Of a DNA stretch of 64,000 nt, positions 14,011-28,024 are shown piece by piece. How positions within the stretch are numbered: position 1 is the first letter of the stretch; every line of letters begins with the position of its first letter. The notes under the pieces were generated by a model that was not told the DNA's origin, ran no database searches, and was given only the letters and a program-made list of their open reading frames with translations. Made by a program: the position numbers and the translations under genes. This DNA comes from Serripes groenlandicus (Eukaryota > Mollusca > Bivalvia > Cardiida > Cardiidae): assembly GCA_031761405.1 (NCBI GenBank), contig JASEVX010000001.1:203659675-203723674 (forward strand), given 5' to 3'.

Positions 14011-17000
14011 GACTATAATATATGAACCCAAATAGCTCAGTCGGTCGAACCGCTGGTTTGTCAATCTAGGGTTTGGGGGTTCGAACCCCAGACCGGTCAA
14101 CATTTCGTAATGTGATACATGTGTAATGTGACAATGATGTTGATGTGACTATGTAATGATATGTGTGGGTGTAGCTGTGCTGTGACTTGGTTTGATGTGA
14201 TGTGATGTGATGTGACAATGATGTTGATGTGACTATGTTATGATATGTGTGGGTGTAGCTGTGTTGTGACTGTGGTATGTGACGATGATGTGGGGTGTTG
14301 AAGGGTGAGTGTCGGTGAGTGTCGGTGGGTGAGTGTTGCTGGGTGAGTGTCGGTGGGTGAGTGTGTATGGGTGAGTGTTGGGGGTATGGTAAGATGAGTC
14401 AGTGTGACTTATGTGCGGGTAGGTTGGTGAGAGGGTGAGAGGTTGGTGAGGTTGGTGAGAGGGGGGAGAAACTGATGTTAGTCGCAGTCAATTCAGAGGC
14501 CTATTGCTTCAATACGTAATTTTATTTTCACTCGCTTTTCAACAATTCTACGTTAACATGTAGAGAATGTTGCAGTTTCCTAAATATTTTCCAAATTAAA
14601 CTCAATACTAGAACAATTATTCCATTTTTAAAGATTAATTGTTTTTCTTAGACATTTTCTACTAAAATATGTTAAACGACAAGTAGTGCTTATTTACCAA
14701 GATGAACTCTGTGACTTAGGTGACACATAACAATAGCTTTCGGAATATTCGGATGCTGGCCAGGGTCAAAAATAGAAATAATGACAAATAGTAAGTTTTG
14801 GGTACATTTTTGGGTAAATGGTTGATTTTGATGTTTATAAATGTGAAAAGTAAGCTCTAAGCATGGGATTGAATTTTTCAGTTGGACCCACTTCTCCTTC
14901 CGGTTTGACAACACTGGTTGCAGAGCTAGGCGTGAATTTAGAGGTAAATTTGAATACCAGCTTTCGCGTCCAAAATTGCTTAAAAAGGAGCTGGAAACGT
15001 GGTATTTCTGACTCCATCCACAGATTGCCTACTGTTTTGAGAGAATTAGCAGTTTTACACTAAATCCCTGCGTTTTTGTTGGGTGATTTTTGGAATAAAG
15101 GGTCAAATTGATATTTTTGTCCTACTTTTTTCACCCTATTTCAGACCACTTTTGTGGCCAATTCTTTCCATAATATGGACTGAGACAGACAGACATGTCT
15201 TATATGTAATATATACTTAGAAGTTTAATTATTGCAATAGTGTTACTACACTGTCTGATCTACACAATTTGCAATTCCATAATAGACCGGCTTAGTTTAC
15301 ATGAATTCAGATTGGCATACATTCAGAGAAACATGAATACATACAGATATATACACTGAAAAGCATACATGATGATACATACATAGACAGATATAGATAC
15401 ACATACATAGAACGATAGACATATCAACACACAGGCAGATTGACAATTACACCAACAGATAACCGGAGAGAGAGACGGACATACATATATATATGAATAT
15501 ACACTCAGATAGACATAAATTCAGATAGGCAATATACATACAAAGGCATAGACAGATATGCATACAGATTGACAAACACGCGTATATACATGCGTACAGA
15601 CATGCATGCAGATTGACAGTTACACCAACAGATAGAAGAGAAGATAGACAAGCATACATATGTACATACACATAAAGAAATAAATACAGATAAACATACA
15701 CTCTGATAGACATACATTCAGATAGGATGTATAGACAGATAAACATACAGATTGACATACACGCGTATATACATGCATACAGACATGCATGCATATTTAC
15801 AGTTACACCAACAGATAGAAAGGCATACATATATACATACACATAAAGACATAAATACAGATAGACATACACTCAGATAGACATCAATTCAGATAGGCAT
15901 AACTTCGAGACACATGACTAAATGCAGATAGACATACATAATGATAGAGACACGATGATAGACATACATGATGATAGACATACATAAACAGATAGACATA
16001 AAATACATAGACAGACATATATACATACACAGGCATAGACAGATAAACATACAGATTGACATACACGCGTATATACATGCATACAGACATGCAGGCAGAT
16101 TGACAGTTACACTAACATATAGAAGGAGAGATAGACAGGCATACATATATACATATATATATATAACTGAAACATTGTTGAAAACAACGTTGAACACGGC
16201 TCCTTGGGAAGTTCAATTGCCCTCTGCCCACGACCTCGTTATATGACAATAATGAATGATATTTGAAGGGAACCAGAATTAAATTGACATATTATGTGTA
16301 ATTTCGTTACACCCAGAATATTATATAATCATGTATTTGAAATTAATTGTTCATTGTAACGTTTACAATGGAACACGTAATATAACATTCTTGATATAAT
16401 AATAACATACGCGAAAAAAAGTCCACGCCTCGATATTGCTTCATCAAGTTTGAAAATACAGATAGACTAAAGGCATATTTCGTCCAAGCTTCCGCGTGTT
16501 GGCGCCTTTAATATGTCATTTGTTAATATACCAATTGTGTTTATTATACAAACGACCTTTCCTGTTTCCAACAAAAATACGTTTTCTGTCACCTCTCAAG
16601 CAGACGACTTTTTAAATAAAAAAAAAAGGCACAATGAGAAAATGATGAGCAGTTTCTCCCTTTGCTACACTGTTTTCAGTTTTATTAAATAATTGTTATT
16701 TCATTATGGAGAGTTTCCATATCTTTGACTAGATGTTTCAAAGTCTTCAGCTTCATCTTCGTGTCGCAGGGGGGATTAATATGATATAAGTGGTGTCTGA
16801 AATTGTCGGTAAGATTTCCTGCTATTTAATGTACGACAGGATCAACTGTATAAGGATAAATCGATCGGTACAGTTATCACTAGTTCGTTTGTTTATGCCG
16901 CTTTCAACATCTTTTCGTTTATATATGAGATGTGGTTTCAAACCCAAAACCCCCGGATTGATAGCCTCCACCGTTACCGACTGGAGCTATCTAGGATCTG

Positions 17001-17510
17001 TATGCATCATAAGGAAATTAATAAACATAAACTCTATCAAAGACAAAATGATATGTAACATAATATCCCCTACGTGCCACGAACGGCATAGCATAAATAC
17101 GTGAACAATTACCTCACACTGTATAAAATGAAGGAGACATAAGATGCAATTTTTTGAAAAGAAAAAAAATATATATTCTTATATAAATGACATACAAATT
17201 AAATTTAGGAAAAAAAAGAATAGCAGGATTTCACGCCTAGCATATGACTCGAACCAATGGCATGTGCACTCTGATTTTTGAAATTCTTAGTTCTTACCAA
17301 CCAAGCTATCAGGTCGGTTATGTTTTGACCACGCACTTTAACATATTCATAGGTCGAATAATCACACACATGTAGGTAACGGTTGATCAGCCGAATTATA
17401 ACGAAGACACTTATGATACTGTACCTTTTTGAGTCTCAGATATCATTAAACATAGATTATTAAATTATTGACCTGTTTCGGAATTTTGAGTACAAATATA
17501 TGTTATGGTG
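14011..17510 (+). repeat. macrosatellite unit 5 (3500 bp)
   Basis: tRNA-like module at 14026-14100. C at 16998 and A at 17438, as in unit 4. Confidence 0.95.
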
Positions 17511-20500
17511 GACTATAATATATGAACCCAAATAGCTCAGTCGGTCGAACCGCTGGTTTGTCAATCTAGGGTTTGGGGGTTCGAACCCCAGACCGGTCAA
17601 CATTTCGTAATGTGATACATGTGTAATGTGACAATGATGTTGATGTGACTATGTAATGATATGTGTGGGTGTAGCTGTGCTGTGACTTGGTTTGATGTGA
17701 TGTGATGTGATGTGACAATGATGTTGATGTGACTATGTTATGATATGTGTGGGTGTAGCTGTGTTGTGACTGTGGTATGTGACGATGATGTGGGATGTTG
17801 AAGGGTGAGTGTCGGTGAGTGTCGGTGGGTGAGTGTCGGTGGGTGAGTGTTGCTGGGTGAGTGTCGGTGGGTGAGTGTGTATGGGTGAGTGTTGGGGGTA
17901 TGGTAAGATGAGTCAGTGTGACTTATGTGCGGGTAGGTTGGTGAGAGGGTGAGAGGTTGGTGAGGTTGGTGAGAGGGGGGAGAAACTGATGTTAGTCGCA
18001 GTCAATTCAGAGGCCTATTGCTTCAATACGTAATTTTATTTTCACTCGCTTTTCAACAATTCTACGTTAACATGTAGAGAATGTTGCAGTTTCCTAAATA
18101 TTTTCCAAATTAAACTCAATACTAGAACAATTATTCCATTTTTAAAGATTAATTGTTTTTCTTAGACATTTTCTACTAAAATATGTTAAACGACAAGTAG
18201 TGCTTATTTACCAAGATGAACTCTGTGACTTAGGTGACACATAACAATAGCTTTCGGAATATTCGGATGCTGGCCAGGGTCAAAAATAGAAATAATGACA
18301 AATAGTAAGTTTTGGGTACATTTTTGGGTAAATGGTTGATTTTGATGTTTATAAATGTGAAAAGTAAGCTCTAAGCATGGGATTGAATTTTTCAGTTGGA
18401 CCCACTTCTCCTTCCGGTTTGACAACACTGGTTGCAGAGCTAGGCGTGAATTTAGAGGTAAATTTGAATACCAGCTTTCGCGTCCAAAATTGCTTAAAAA
18501 GGAGCTGGAAACGTGGTATTTCTGACTCCATCCACAGATTGCCTACTGTTTTGAGAGAATTAGCAGTTTTACACTAAATCCCTGCGTTTTTGTTGGGTGA
18601 TTTTTGGAATAAAGGGTCAAATTGATATTTTTGTCCTACTTTTTTCACCCTATTTCAGACCACTTTTGTGGCCAATTCTTTCCATAATATGGACTGAGAC
18701 AGACAGACATGTCTTATATGTAATATATACTTAGAAGTTTAATTATTGCAATAGTGTTACTACACTGTCTGATCTACACAATTTGCAATTCCATAATAGA
18801 CCGGCTTAGTTTACATGAATTCAGATTGGCATACATTCAGAGAAACATGAATACATACAGATATATACACTGAAAAGCATACATGATGATACATACATAG
18901 ACAGATATAGATACACATACATAGAACGATAGACATATCAACACACAGGCAGATTGACAATTACACCAACAGATAACCGGAGAGAGAGACGGACATACAT
19001 ATATATATGAATATACACTCAGATAGACATAAATTCAGATAGGCAATATACATACAAAGGCATAGACAGATATGCATACAGATTGACAAACACGCGTATA
19101 TACATGCGTACAGACATGCATGCAGATTGACAGTTACACCAACAGATAGAAGAGAAGATAGACAAGCATACATATGTACATACACATAAAGAAATAAATA
19201 CAGATAAACATACACTCTGATAGACATACATTCAGATAGGATGTATAGACAGATAAACATACAGATTGACATACACGCGTATATACATGCATACAGACAT
19301 GCATGCATATTTACAGTTACACCAACAGATAGAAAGGCATACATATATACATACACATAAAGACATAAATACAGATAGACATACACTCAGATAGACATCA
19401 ATTCAGATAGGCATAACTTCGAGACACATGACTAAATGCAGATAGACATACATAATGATAGAGACACGATGATAGACATACATGATGATAGACATACATA
19501 AACAGATAGACATAAAATACATAGACAGACATATATACATACACAGGCATAGACAGATAAACATACAGATTGACATACACGCGTATATACATGCATACAG
19601 ACATGCAGGCAGATTGACAGTTACACTAACATATAGAAGGAGAGATAGACAGGCATACATATATACATATATATATATAACTGAAACATTGTTGAAAACA
19701 ACGTTGAACACGGCTCCTTGGGAAGTTCAATTGCCCTCTGCCCACGACCTCGTTATATGACAATAATGAATGATATTTGAAGGGAACCAGAATTAAATTG
19801 ACATATTATGTGTAATTTCGTTACACCCAGAATATTATATAATCATGTATTTGAAATTAATTGTTCATTGTAACGTTTACAATGGAACACGTAATATAAC
19901 ATTCTTGATATAATAATAACATACGCGAAAAAAAGTCCACGCCTCGATATTGCTTCATCAAGTTTGAAAATACAGATAGACTAAAGGCATATTTCGTCCA
20001 AGCTTCCGCGTGTTGGCGCCTTTAATATGTCATTTGTTAATATACCAATTGTGTTTATTATACAAACGACCTTTCCTGTTTCCAACAAAAATACGTTTTC
20101 TGTCACCTCTCAAGCAGACGACTTTTTAAATAAAAAAAAAAGGCACAATGAGAAAATGATGAGCAGTTTCTCCCTTTGCTACACTGTTTTCAGTTTTATT
20201 AAATAATTGTTATTTCATTATGGAGAGTTTCCATATCTTTGACTAGATGTTTCAAAGTCTTCAGCTTCATCTTCGTGTCGCAGGGGGGATTAATATGATA
20301 TAAGTGGTGTCTGAAATTGTCGGTAAGATTTCCTGCTATTTAATGTACGACAGGATCAACTGTATAAGGATAAATCGATCGGTACAGTTATCACTAGTTC
20401 GTTTGTTTATGCCGCTTTCAACATCTTTTCGTTTATATATGAGATGTGGTTTCAAACCCAAAACCCCCGGATTGATAGCCTCCACCGTTACCGACTGGAG

Positions 20501-21024
20501 CTATCTAGGATCTGTATGCATCATAAGGAAATTAATAAACATAAACTCTATCAAAGACAAAATGATATGTAACATAATATCCCCTACGTGCCACGAACGG
20601 CATAGCATAAATACGTGAACAATTACCTCACACTGTATAAAATGAAGGAGACATAAGATGCAATTTTTTGAAAAGAAAAAAAATATATATTCTTATATAA
20701 ATGACATACAAATTAAATTTAGGAAAAAAAAGAATAGCAGGATTTCACGCCTAGCATATGACTCGAACCAATGGCATGTGCACTCTGATTTTTGAAATTC
20801 TTAGTTCTTACCAACCAAGCTATCAGGTCGGTTATGTTTTGACCACGCACTTTAACATATTCATAGGTCGAATAATCACACACATGTAGGTAACGGTTGA
20901 TCAGCCGAATTATAACGAAGACACTTATGATACTGTACCTTTTTGAGTCTCAGATATCATTAAACATAGATTATTAAATTATTGACCTGTTTCGGAATTT
21001 TGAGTACAAATATATGTTATGGTG
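17511..21024 (+). repeat. macrosatellite unit 6 (3514 bp)
   Basis: tRNA-like module at 17526-17600. It carries one extra 14-bp GTGTCGGTGGGTGA monomer near 17830 and a private A at 17795. C at 20512 and A at 20952. Confidence 0.95.
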
Positions 21025-24000
21025 GACTATAATATATGAACCCAAATAGCTCAGTCGGTCGAACCGCTGGTTTGTCAATCTAGGGTTTGGGGGTTCGAAC
21101 CCCAGACCGGTCAACATTTCGTAATGTGATACATGTGTAATGTGACAATGATGTTGATGTGACTATGTAATGATATGTGTGGGTGTAGCTGTGCTGTGAC
21201 TTGGTTTGATGTGATGTGATGTGATGTGACAATGATGTTGATGTGACTATGTTATGATATGTGTGGGTGTAGCTGTGTTGTGACTGTGGTATGTGACGAT
21301 GATGTGGGGTGTTGAAGGGTGAGTGTCGGTGAGTGTCGGTGGGTGAGTGTTGCTGGGTGAGTGTCGGTGGGTGAGTGTGTATGGGTGAGTGTTGGGGGTA
21401 TGGTAAGATGAGTCAGTGTGACTTATGTGCGGGTAGGTTGGTGAGAGGGTGAGAGGTTGGTGAGGTTGGTGAGAGGGGGGAGAAACTGATGTTAGTCGCA
21501 GTCAATTCAGAGGCCTATTGCTTCAATACGTAATTTTATTTTCACTCGCTTTTCAACAATTCTACGTTAACATGTAGAGAATGTTGCAGTTTCCTAAATA
21601 TTTTCCAAATTAAACTCAATACTAGAACAATTATTCCATTTTTAAAGATTAATTGTTTTTCTTAGACATTTTCTACTAAAATATGTTAAACGACAAGTAG
21701 TGCTTATTTACCAAGATGAACTCTGTGACTTAGGTGACACATAACAATAGCTTTCGGAATATTCGGATGCTGGCCAGGGTCAAAAATAGAAATAATGACA
21801 AATAGTAAGTTTTGGGTACATTTTTGGGTAAATGGTTGATTTTGATGTTTATAAATGTGAAAAGTAAGCTCTAAGCATGGGATTGAATTTTTCAGTTGGA
21901 CCCACTTCTCCTTCCGGTTTGACAACACTGGTTGCAGAGCTAGGCGTGAATTTAGAGGTAAATTTGAATACCAGCTTTCGCGTCCAAAATTGCTTAAAAA
22001 GGAGCTGGAAACGTGGTATTTCTGACTCCATCCACAGATTGCCTACTGTTTTGAGAGAATTAGCAGTTTTACACTAAATCCCTGCGTTTTTGTTGGGTGA
22101 TTTTTGGAATAAAGGGTCAAATTGATATTTTTGTCCTACTTTTTTCACCCTATTTCAGACCACTTTTGTGGCCAATTCTTTCCATAATATGGACTGAGAC
22201 AGACAGACATGTCTTATATGTAATATATACTTAGAAGTTTAATTATTGCAATAGTGTTACTACACTGTCTGATCTACACAATTTGCAATTCCATAATAGA
22301 CCGGCTTAGTTTACATGAATTCAGATTGGCATACATTCAGAGAAACATGAATACATACAGATATATACACTGAAAAGCATACATGATGATACATACATAG
22401 ACAGATATAGATACACATACATAGAACGATAGACATATCAACACACAGGCAGATTGACAATTACACCAACAGATAACCGGAGAGAGAGACGGACATACAT
22501 ATATATATGAATATACACTCAGATAGACATAAATTCAGATAGGCAATATACATACAAAGGCATAGACAGATATGCATACAGATTGACAAACACGCGTATA
22601 TACATGCGTACAGACATGCATGCAGATTGACAGTTACACCAACAGATAGAAGAGAAGATAGACAAGCATACATATGTACATACACATAAAGAAATAAATA
22701 CAGATAAACATACACTCTGATAGACATACATTCAGATAGGATGTATAGACAGATAAACATACAGATTGACATACACGCGTATATACATGCATACAGACAT
22801 GCATGCATATTTACAGTTACACCAACAGATAGAAAGGCATACATATATACATACACATAAAGACATAAATACAGATAGACATACACTCAGATAGACATCA
22901 ATTCAGATAGGCATAACTTCGAGACACATGACTAAATGCAGATAGACATACATAATGATAGAGACACGATGATAGACATACATGATGATAGACATACATA
23001 AACAGATAGACATAAAATACATAGACAGACATATATACATACACAGGCATAGACAGATAAACATACAGATTGACATACACGCGTATATACATGCATACAG
23101 ACATGCAGGCAGATTGACAGTTACACTAACATATAGAAGGAGAGATAGACAGGCATACATATATACATATATATATATAACTGAAACATTGTTGAAAACA
23201 ACGTTGAACACGGCTCCTTGGGAAGTTCAATTGCCCTCTGCCCACGACCTCGTTATATGACAATAATGAATGATATTTGAAGGGAACCAGAATTAAATTG
23301 ACATATTATGTGTAATTTCGTTACACCCAGAATATTATATAATCATGTATTTGAAATTAATTGTTCATTGTAACGTTTACAATGGAACACGTAATATAAC
23401 ATTCTTGATATAATAATAACATACGCGAAAAAAAGTCCACGCCTCGATATTGCTTCATCAAGTTTGAAAATACAGATAGACTAAAGGCATATTTCGTCCA
23501 AGCTTCCGCGTGTTGGCGCCTTTAATATGTCATTTGTTAATATACCAATTGTGTTTATTATACAAACGACCTTTCCTGTTTCCAACAAAAATACGTTTTC
23601 TGTCACCTCTCAAGCAGACGACTTTTTAAATAAAAAAAAAAGGCACAATGAGAAAATGATGAGCAGTTTCTCCCTTTGCTACACTGTTTTCAGTTTTATT
23701 AAATAATTGTTATTTCATTATGGAGAGTTTCCATATCTTTGACTAGATGTTTCAAAGTCTTCAGCTTCATCTTCGTGTCGCAGGGGGGATTAATATGATA
23801 TAAGTGGTGTCTGAAATTGTCGGTAAGATTTCCTGCTATTTAATGTACGACAGGATCAACTGTATAAGGATAAATCGATCGGTACAGTTATCACTAGTTC
23901 GTTTGTTTATGCCGCTTTCAACATCTTTTCGTTTATATATGAGATGTGGTTTCAAACCCAAAACCCCCGGATTGATAGCCTCCACCGTTACCGACTGGAG

Positions 24001-24524
24001 CTATCTAGGATCTGTATGCATCATAAGGAAATTAATAAACATAAACTCTATCAAAGACAAAATGATATGTAACATAATATCCCCTACGTGCCACGAACGG
24101 CATAGCATAAATACGTGAACAATTACCTCACACTGTATAAAATGAAGGAGACATAAGATGCAATTTTTTGAAAAGAAAAAAAATATATATTCTTATATAA
24201 ATGACATACAAATTAAATTTAGGAAAAAAAAGAATAGCAGGATTTCACGCCTAGCATATGACTCGAACCAATGGCATGTGCACTCTGATTTTTGAAATTC
24301 TTAGTTCTTACCAACCAAGCTATCAGGTCGGTTATGTTTTGACCACGCACTTTAACATATTCATAGGTCGAATAATCACACACATGTAGGTAACGGTTGA
24401 TCAGCCGAATTATAACGAAGACACTTATGATACTGTACCTTTTTGAGTCTCAGATATCATTAAACATAGATTATTAAATTATTGACCTGTTTCGGAATTT
24501 TGAGTACAAATATATGTTATGGTG
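21025..24524 (+). repeat. macrosatellite unit 7 (3500 bp)
   Basis: tRNA-like module at 21040-21114. C at 24012 and A at 24452. Confidence 0.95.
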
Positions 24525-27500
24525 GACTATAATATATGAACCCAAATAGCTCAGTCGGTCGAACCGCTGGTTTGTCAATCTAGGGTTTGGGGGTTCGAAC
24601 CCCAGACCGGTCAACATTTCGTAATGTGATACATGTGTAATGTGACAATGATGTTGATGTGACTATGTAATGATATGTGTGGGTGTAGCTGTGCTGTGAC
24701 TTGGTTTGATGTGATGTGATGTGATGTGACAATGATGTTGATGTGACTATGTTATGATATGTGTGGGTGTAGCTGTGTTGTGACTGTGGTATGTGACGAT
24801 GATGTGGGGTGTTGAAGGGTGAGTGTCGGTGAGTGTCGGTGGGTGAGTGTTGCTGGGTGAGTGTCGGTGGGTGAGTGTGTATGGGTGAGTGTTGGGGGTA
24901 TGGTAAGATGAGTCAGTGTGACTTATGTGCGGGTAGGTTGGTGAGAGGGTGAGAGGTTGGTGAGGTTGGTGAGAGGGGGGAGAAACTGATGTTAGTCGCA
25001 GTCAATTCAGAGGCCTATTGCTTCAATACGTAATTTTATTTTCACTCGCTTTTCAACAATTCTACGTTAACATGTAGAGAATGTTGCAGTTTCCTAAATA
25101 TTTTCCAAATTAAACTCAATACTAGAACAATTATTCCATTTTTAAAGATTAATTGTTTTTCTTAGACATTTTCTACTAAAATATGTTAAACGACAAGTAG
25201 TGCTTATTTACCAAGATGAACTCTGTGACTTAGGTGACACATAACAATAGCTTTCGGAATATTCGGATGCTGGCCAGGGTCAAAAATAGAAATAATGACA
25301 AATAGTAAGTTTTGGGTACATTTTTGGGTAAATGGTTGATTTTGATGTTTATAAATGTGAAAAGTAAGCTCTAAGCATGGGATTGAATTTTTCAGTTGGA
25401 CCCACTTCTCCTTCCGGTTTGACAACACTGGTTGCAGAGCTAGGCGTGAATTTAGAGGTAAATTTGAATACCAGCTTTCGCGTCCAAAATTGCTTAAAAA
25501 GGAGCTGGAAACGTGGTATTTCTGACTCCATCCACAGATTGCCTACTGTTTTGAGAGAATTAGCAGTTTTACACTAAATCCCTGCGTTTTTGTTGGGTGA
25601 TTTTTGGAATAAAGGGTCAAATTGATATTTTTGTCCTACTTTTTTCACCCTATTTCAGACCACTTTTGTGGCCAATTCTTTCCATAATATGGACTGAGAC
25701 AGACAGACATGTCTTATATGTAATATATACTTAGAAGTTTAATTATTGCAATAGTGTTACTACACTGTCTGATCTACACAATTTGCAATTCCATAATAGA
25801 CCGGCTTAGTTTACATGAATTCAGATTGGCATACATTCAGAGAAACATGAATACATACAGATATATACACTGAAAAGCATACATGATGATACATACATAG
25901 ACAGATATAGATACACATACATAGAACGATAGACATATCAACACACAGGCAGATTGACAATTACACCAACAGATAACCGGAGAGAGAGACGGACATACAT
26001 ATATATATGAATATACACTCAGATAGACATAAATTCAGATAGGCAATATACATACAAAGGCATAGACAGATATGCATACAGATTGACAAACACGCGTATA
26101 TACATGCGTACAGACATGCATGCAGATTGACAGTTACACCAACAGATAGAAGAGAAGATAGACAAGCATACATATGTACATACACATAAAGAAATAAATA
26201 CAGATAAACATACACTCTGATAGACATACATTCAGATAGGATGTATAGACAGATAAACATACAGATTGACATACACGCGTATATACATGCATACAGACAT
26301 GCATGCATATTTACAGTTACACCAACAGATAGAAAGGCATACATATATACATACACATAAAGACATAAATACAGATAGACATACACTCAGATAGACATCA
26401 ATTCAGATAGGCATAACTTCGAGACACATGACTAAATGCAGATAGACATACATAATGATAGAGACACGATGATAGACATACATGATGATAGACATACATA
26501 AACAGATAGACATAAAATACATAGACAGACATATATACATACACAGGCATAGACAGATAAACATACAGATTGACATACACGCGTATATACATGCATACAG
26601 ACATGCAGGCAGATTGACAGTTACACTAACATATAGAAGGAGAGATAGACAGGCATACATATATACATATATATATATAACTGAAACATTGTTGAAAACA
26701 ACGTTGAACACGGCTCCTTGGGAAGTTCAATTGCCCTCTGCCCACGACCTCGTTATATGACAATAATGAATGATATTTGAAGGGAACCAGAATTAAATTG
26801 ACATATTATGTGTAATTTCGTTACACCCAGAATATTATATAATCATGTATTTGAAATTAATTGTTCATTGTAACGTTTACAATGGAACACGTAATATAAC
26901 ATTCTTGATATAATAATAACATACGCGAAAAAAAGTCCACGCCTCGATATTGCTTCATCAAGTTTGAAAATACAGATAGACTAAAGGCATATTTCGTCCA
27001 AGCTTCCGCGTGTTGGCGCCTTTAATATGTCATTTGTTAATATACCAATTGTGTTTATTATACAAACGACCTTTCCTGTTTCCAACAAAAATACGTTTTC
27101 TGTCACCTCTCAAGCAGACGACTTTTTAAATAAAAAAAAAAGGCACAATGAGAAAATGATGAGCAGTTTCTCCCTTTGCTACACTGTTTTCAGTTTTATT
27201 AAATAATTGTTATTTCATTATGGAGAGTTTCCATATCTTTGACTAGATGTTTCAAAGTCTTCAGCTTCATCTTCGTGTCGCAGGGGGGATTAATATGATA
27301 TAAGTGGTGTCTGAAATTGTCGGTAAGATTTCCTGCTATTTAATGTACGACAGGATCAACTGTATAAGGATAAATCGATCGGTACAGTTATCACTAGTTC
27401 GTTTGTTTATGCCGCTTTCAACATCTTTTCGTTTATATATGAGATGTGGTTTCAAACCCAAAACCCCCGGATTGATAGCCTCCACCGTTACCGACTGGAG

Positions 27501-28024
27501 CTATCTAGGATCTGTATGCATCATAAGGAAATTAATAAACATAAACTCTATCAAAGACAAAATGATATGTAACATAATATCCCCTACGTGCCACGAACGG
27601 CATAGCATAAATACGTGAACAATTACCTCACACTGTATAAAATGAAGGAGACATAAGATGCAATTTTTTGAAAAGAAAAAAAATATATATTCTTATATAA
27701 ATGACATACAAATTAAATTTAGGAAAAAAAAGAATAGCAGGATTTCACGCCTAGCATATGACTCGAACCAATGGCATGTGCACTCTGATTTTTGAAATTC
27801 TTAGTTCTTACCAACCAAGCTATCAGGTCGGTTATGTTTTGACCACGCACTTTAACATATTCATAGGTCGAATAATCACACACATGTAGGTAACGGTTGA
27901 TCAGCCGAATTATAACGAAGACACTTATGATACTGTACCTTTTTGAGTCTCGGATATCATTAAACATAGATTATTAAATTATTGACCTGTTTCGGAATTT
28001 TGAGTACAAATATATGTTATGGTG
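24525..28024 (+). repeat. macrosatellite unit 8 (3500 bp)
   Basis: tRNA-like module at 24540-24614. C at 27512 and G at 27952; the G allele returns here after four consecutive units with A. Confidence 0.95.
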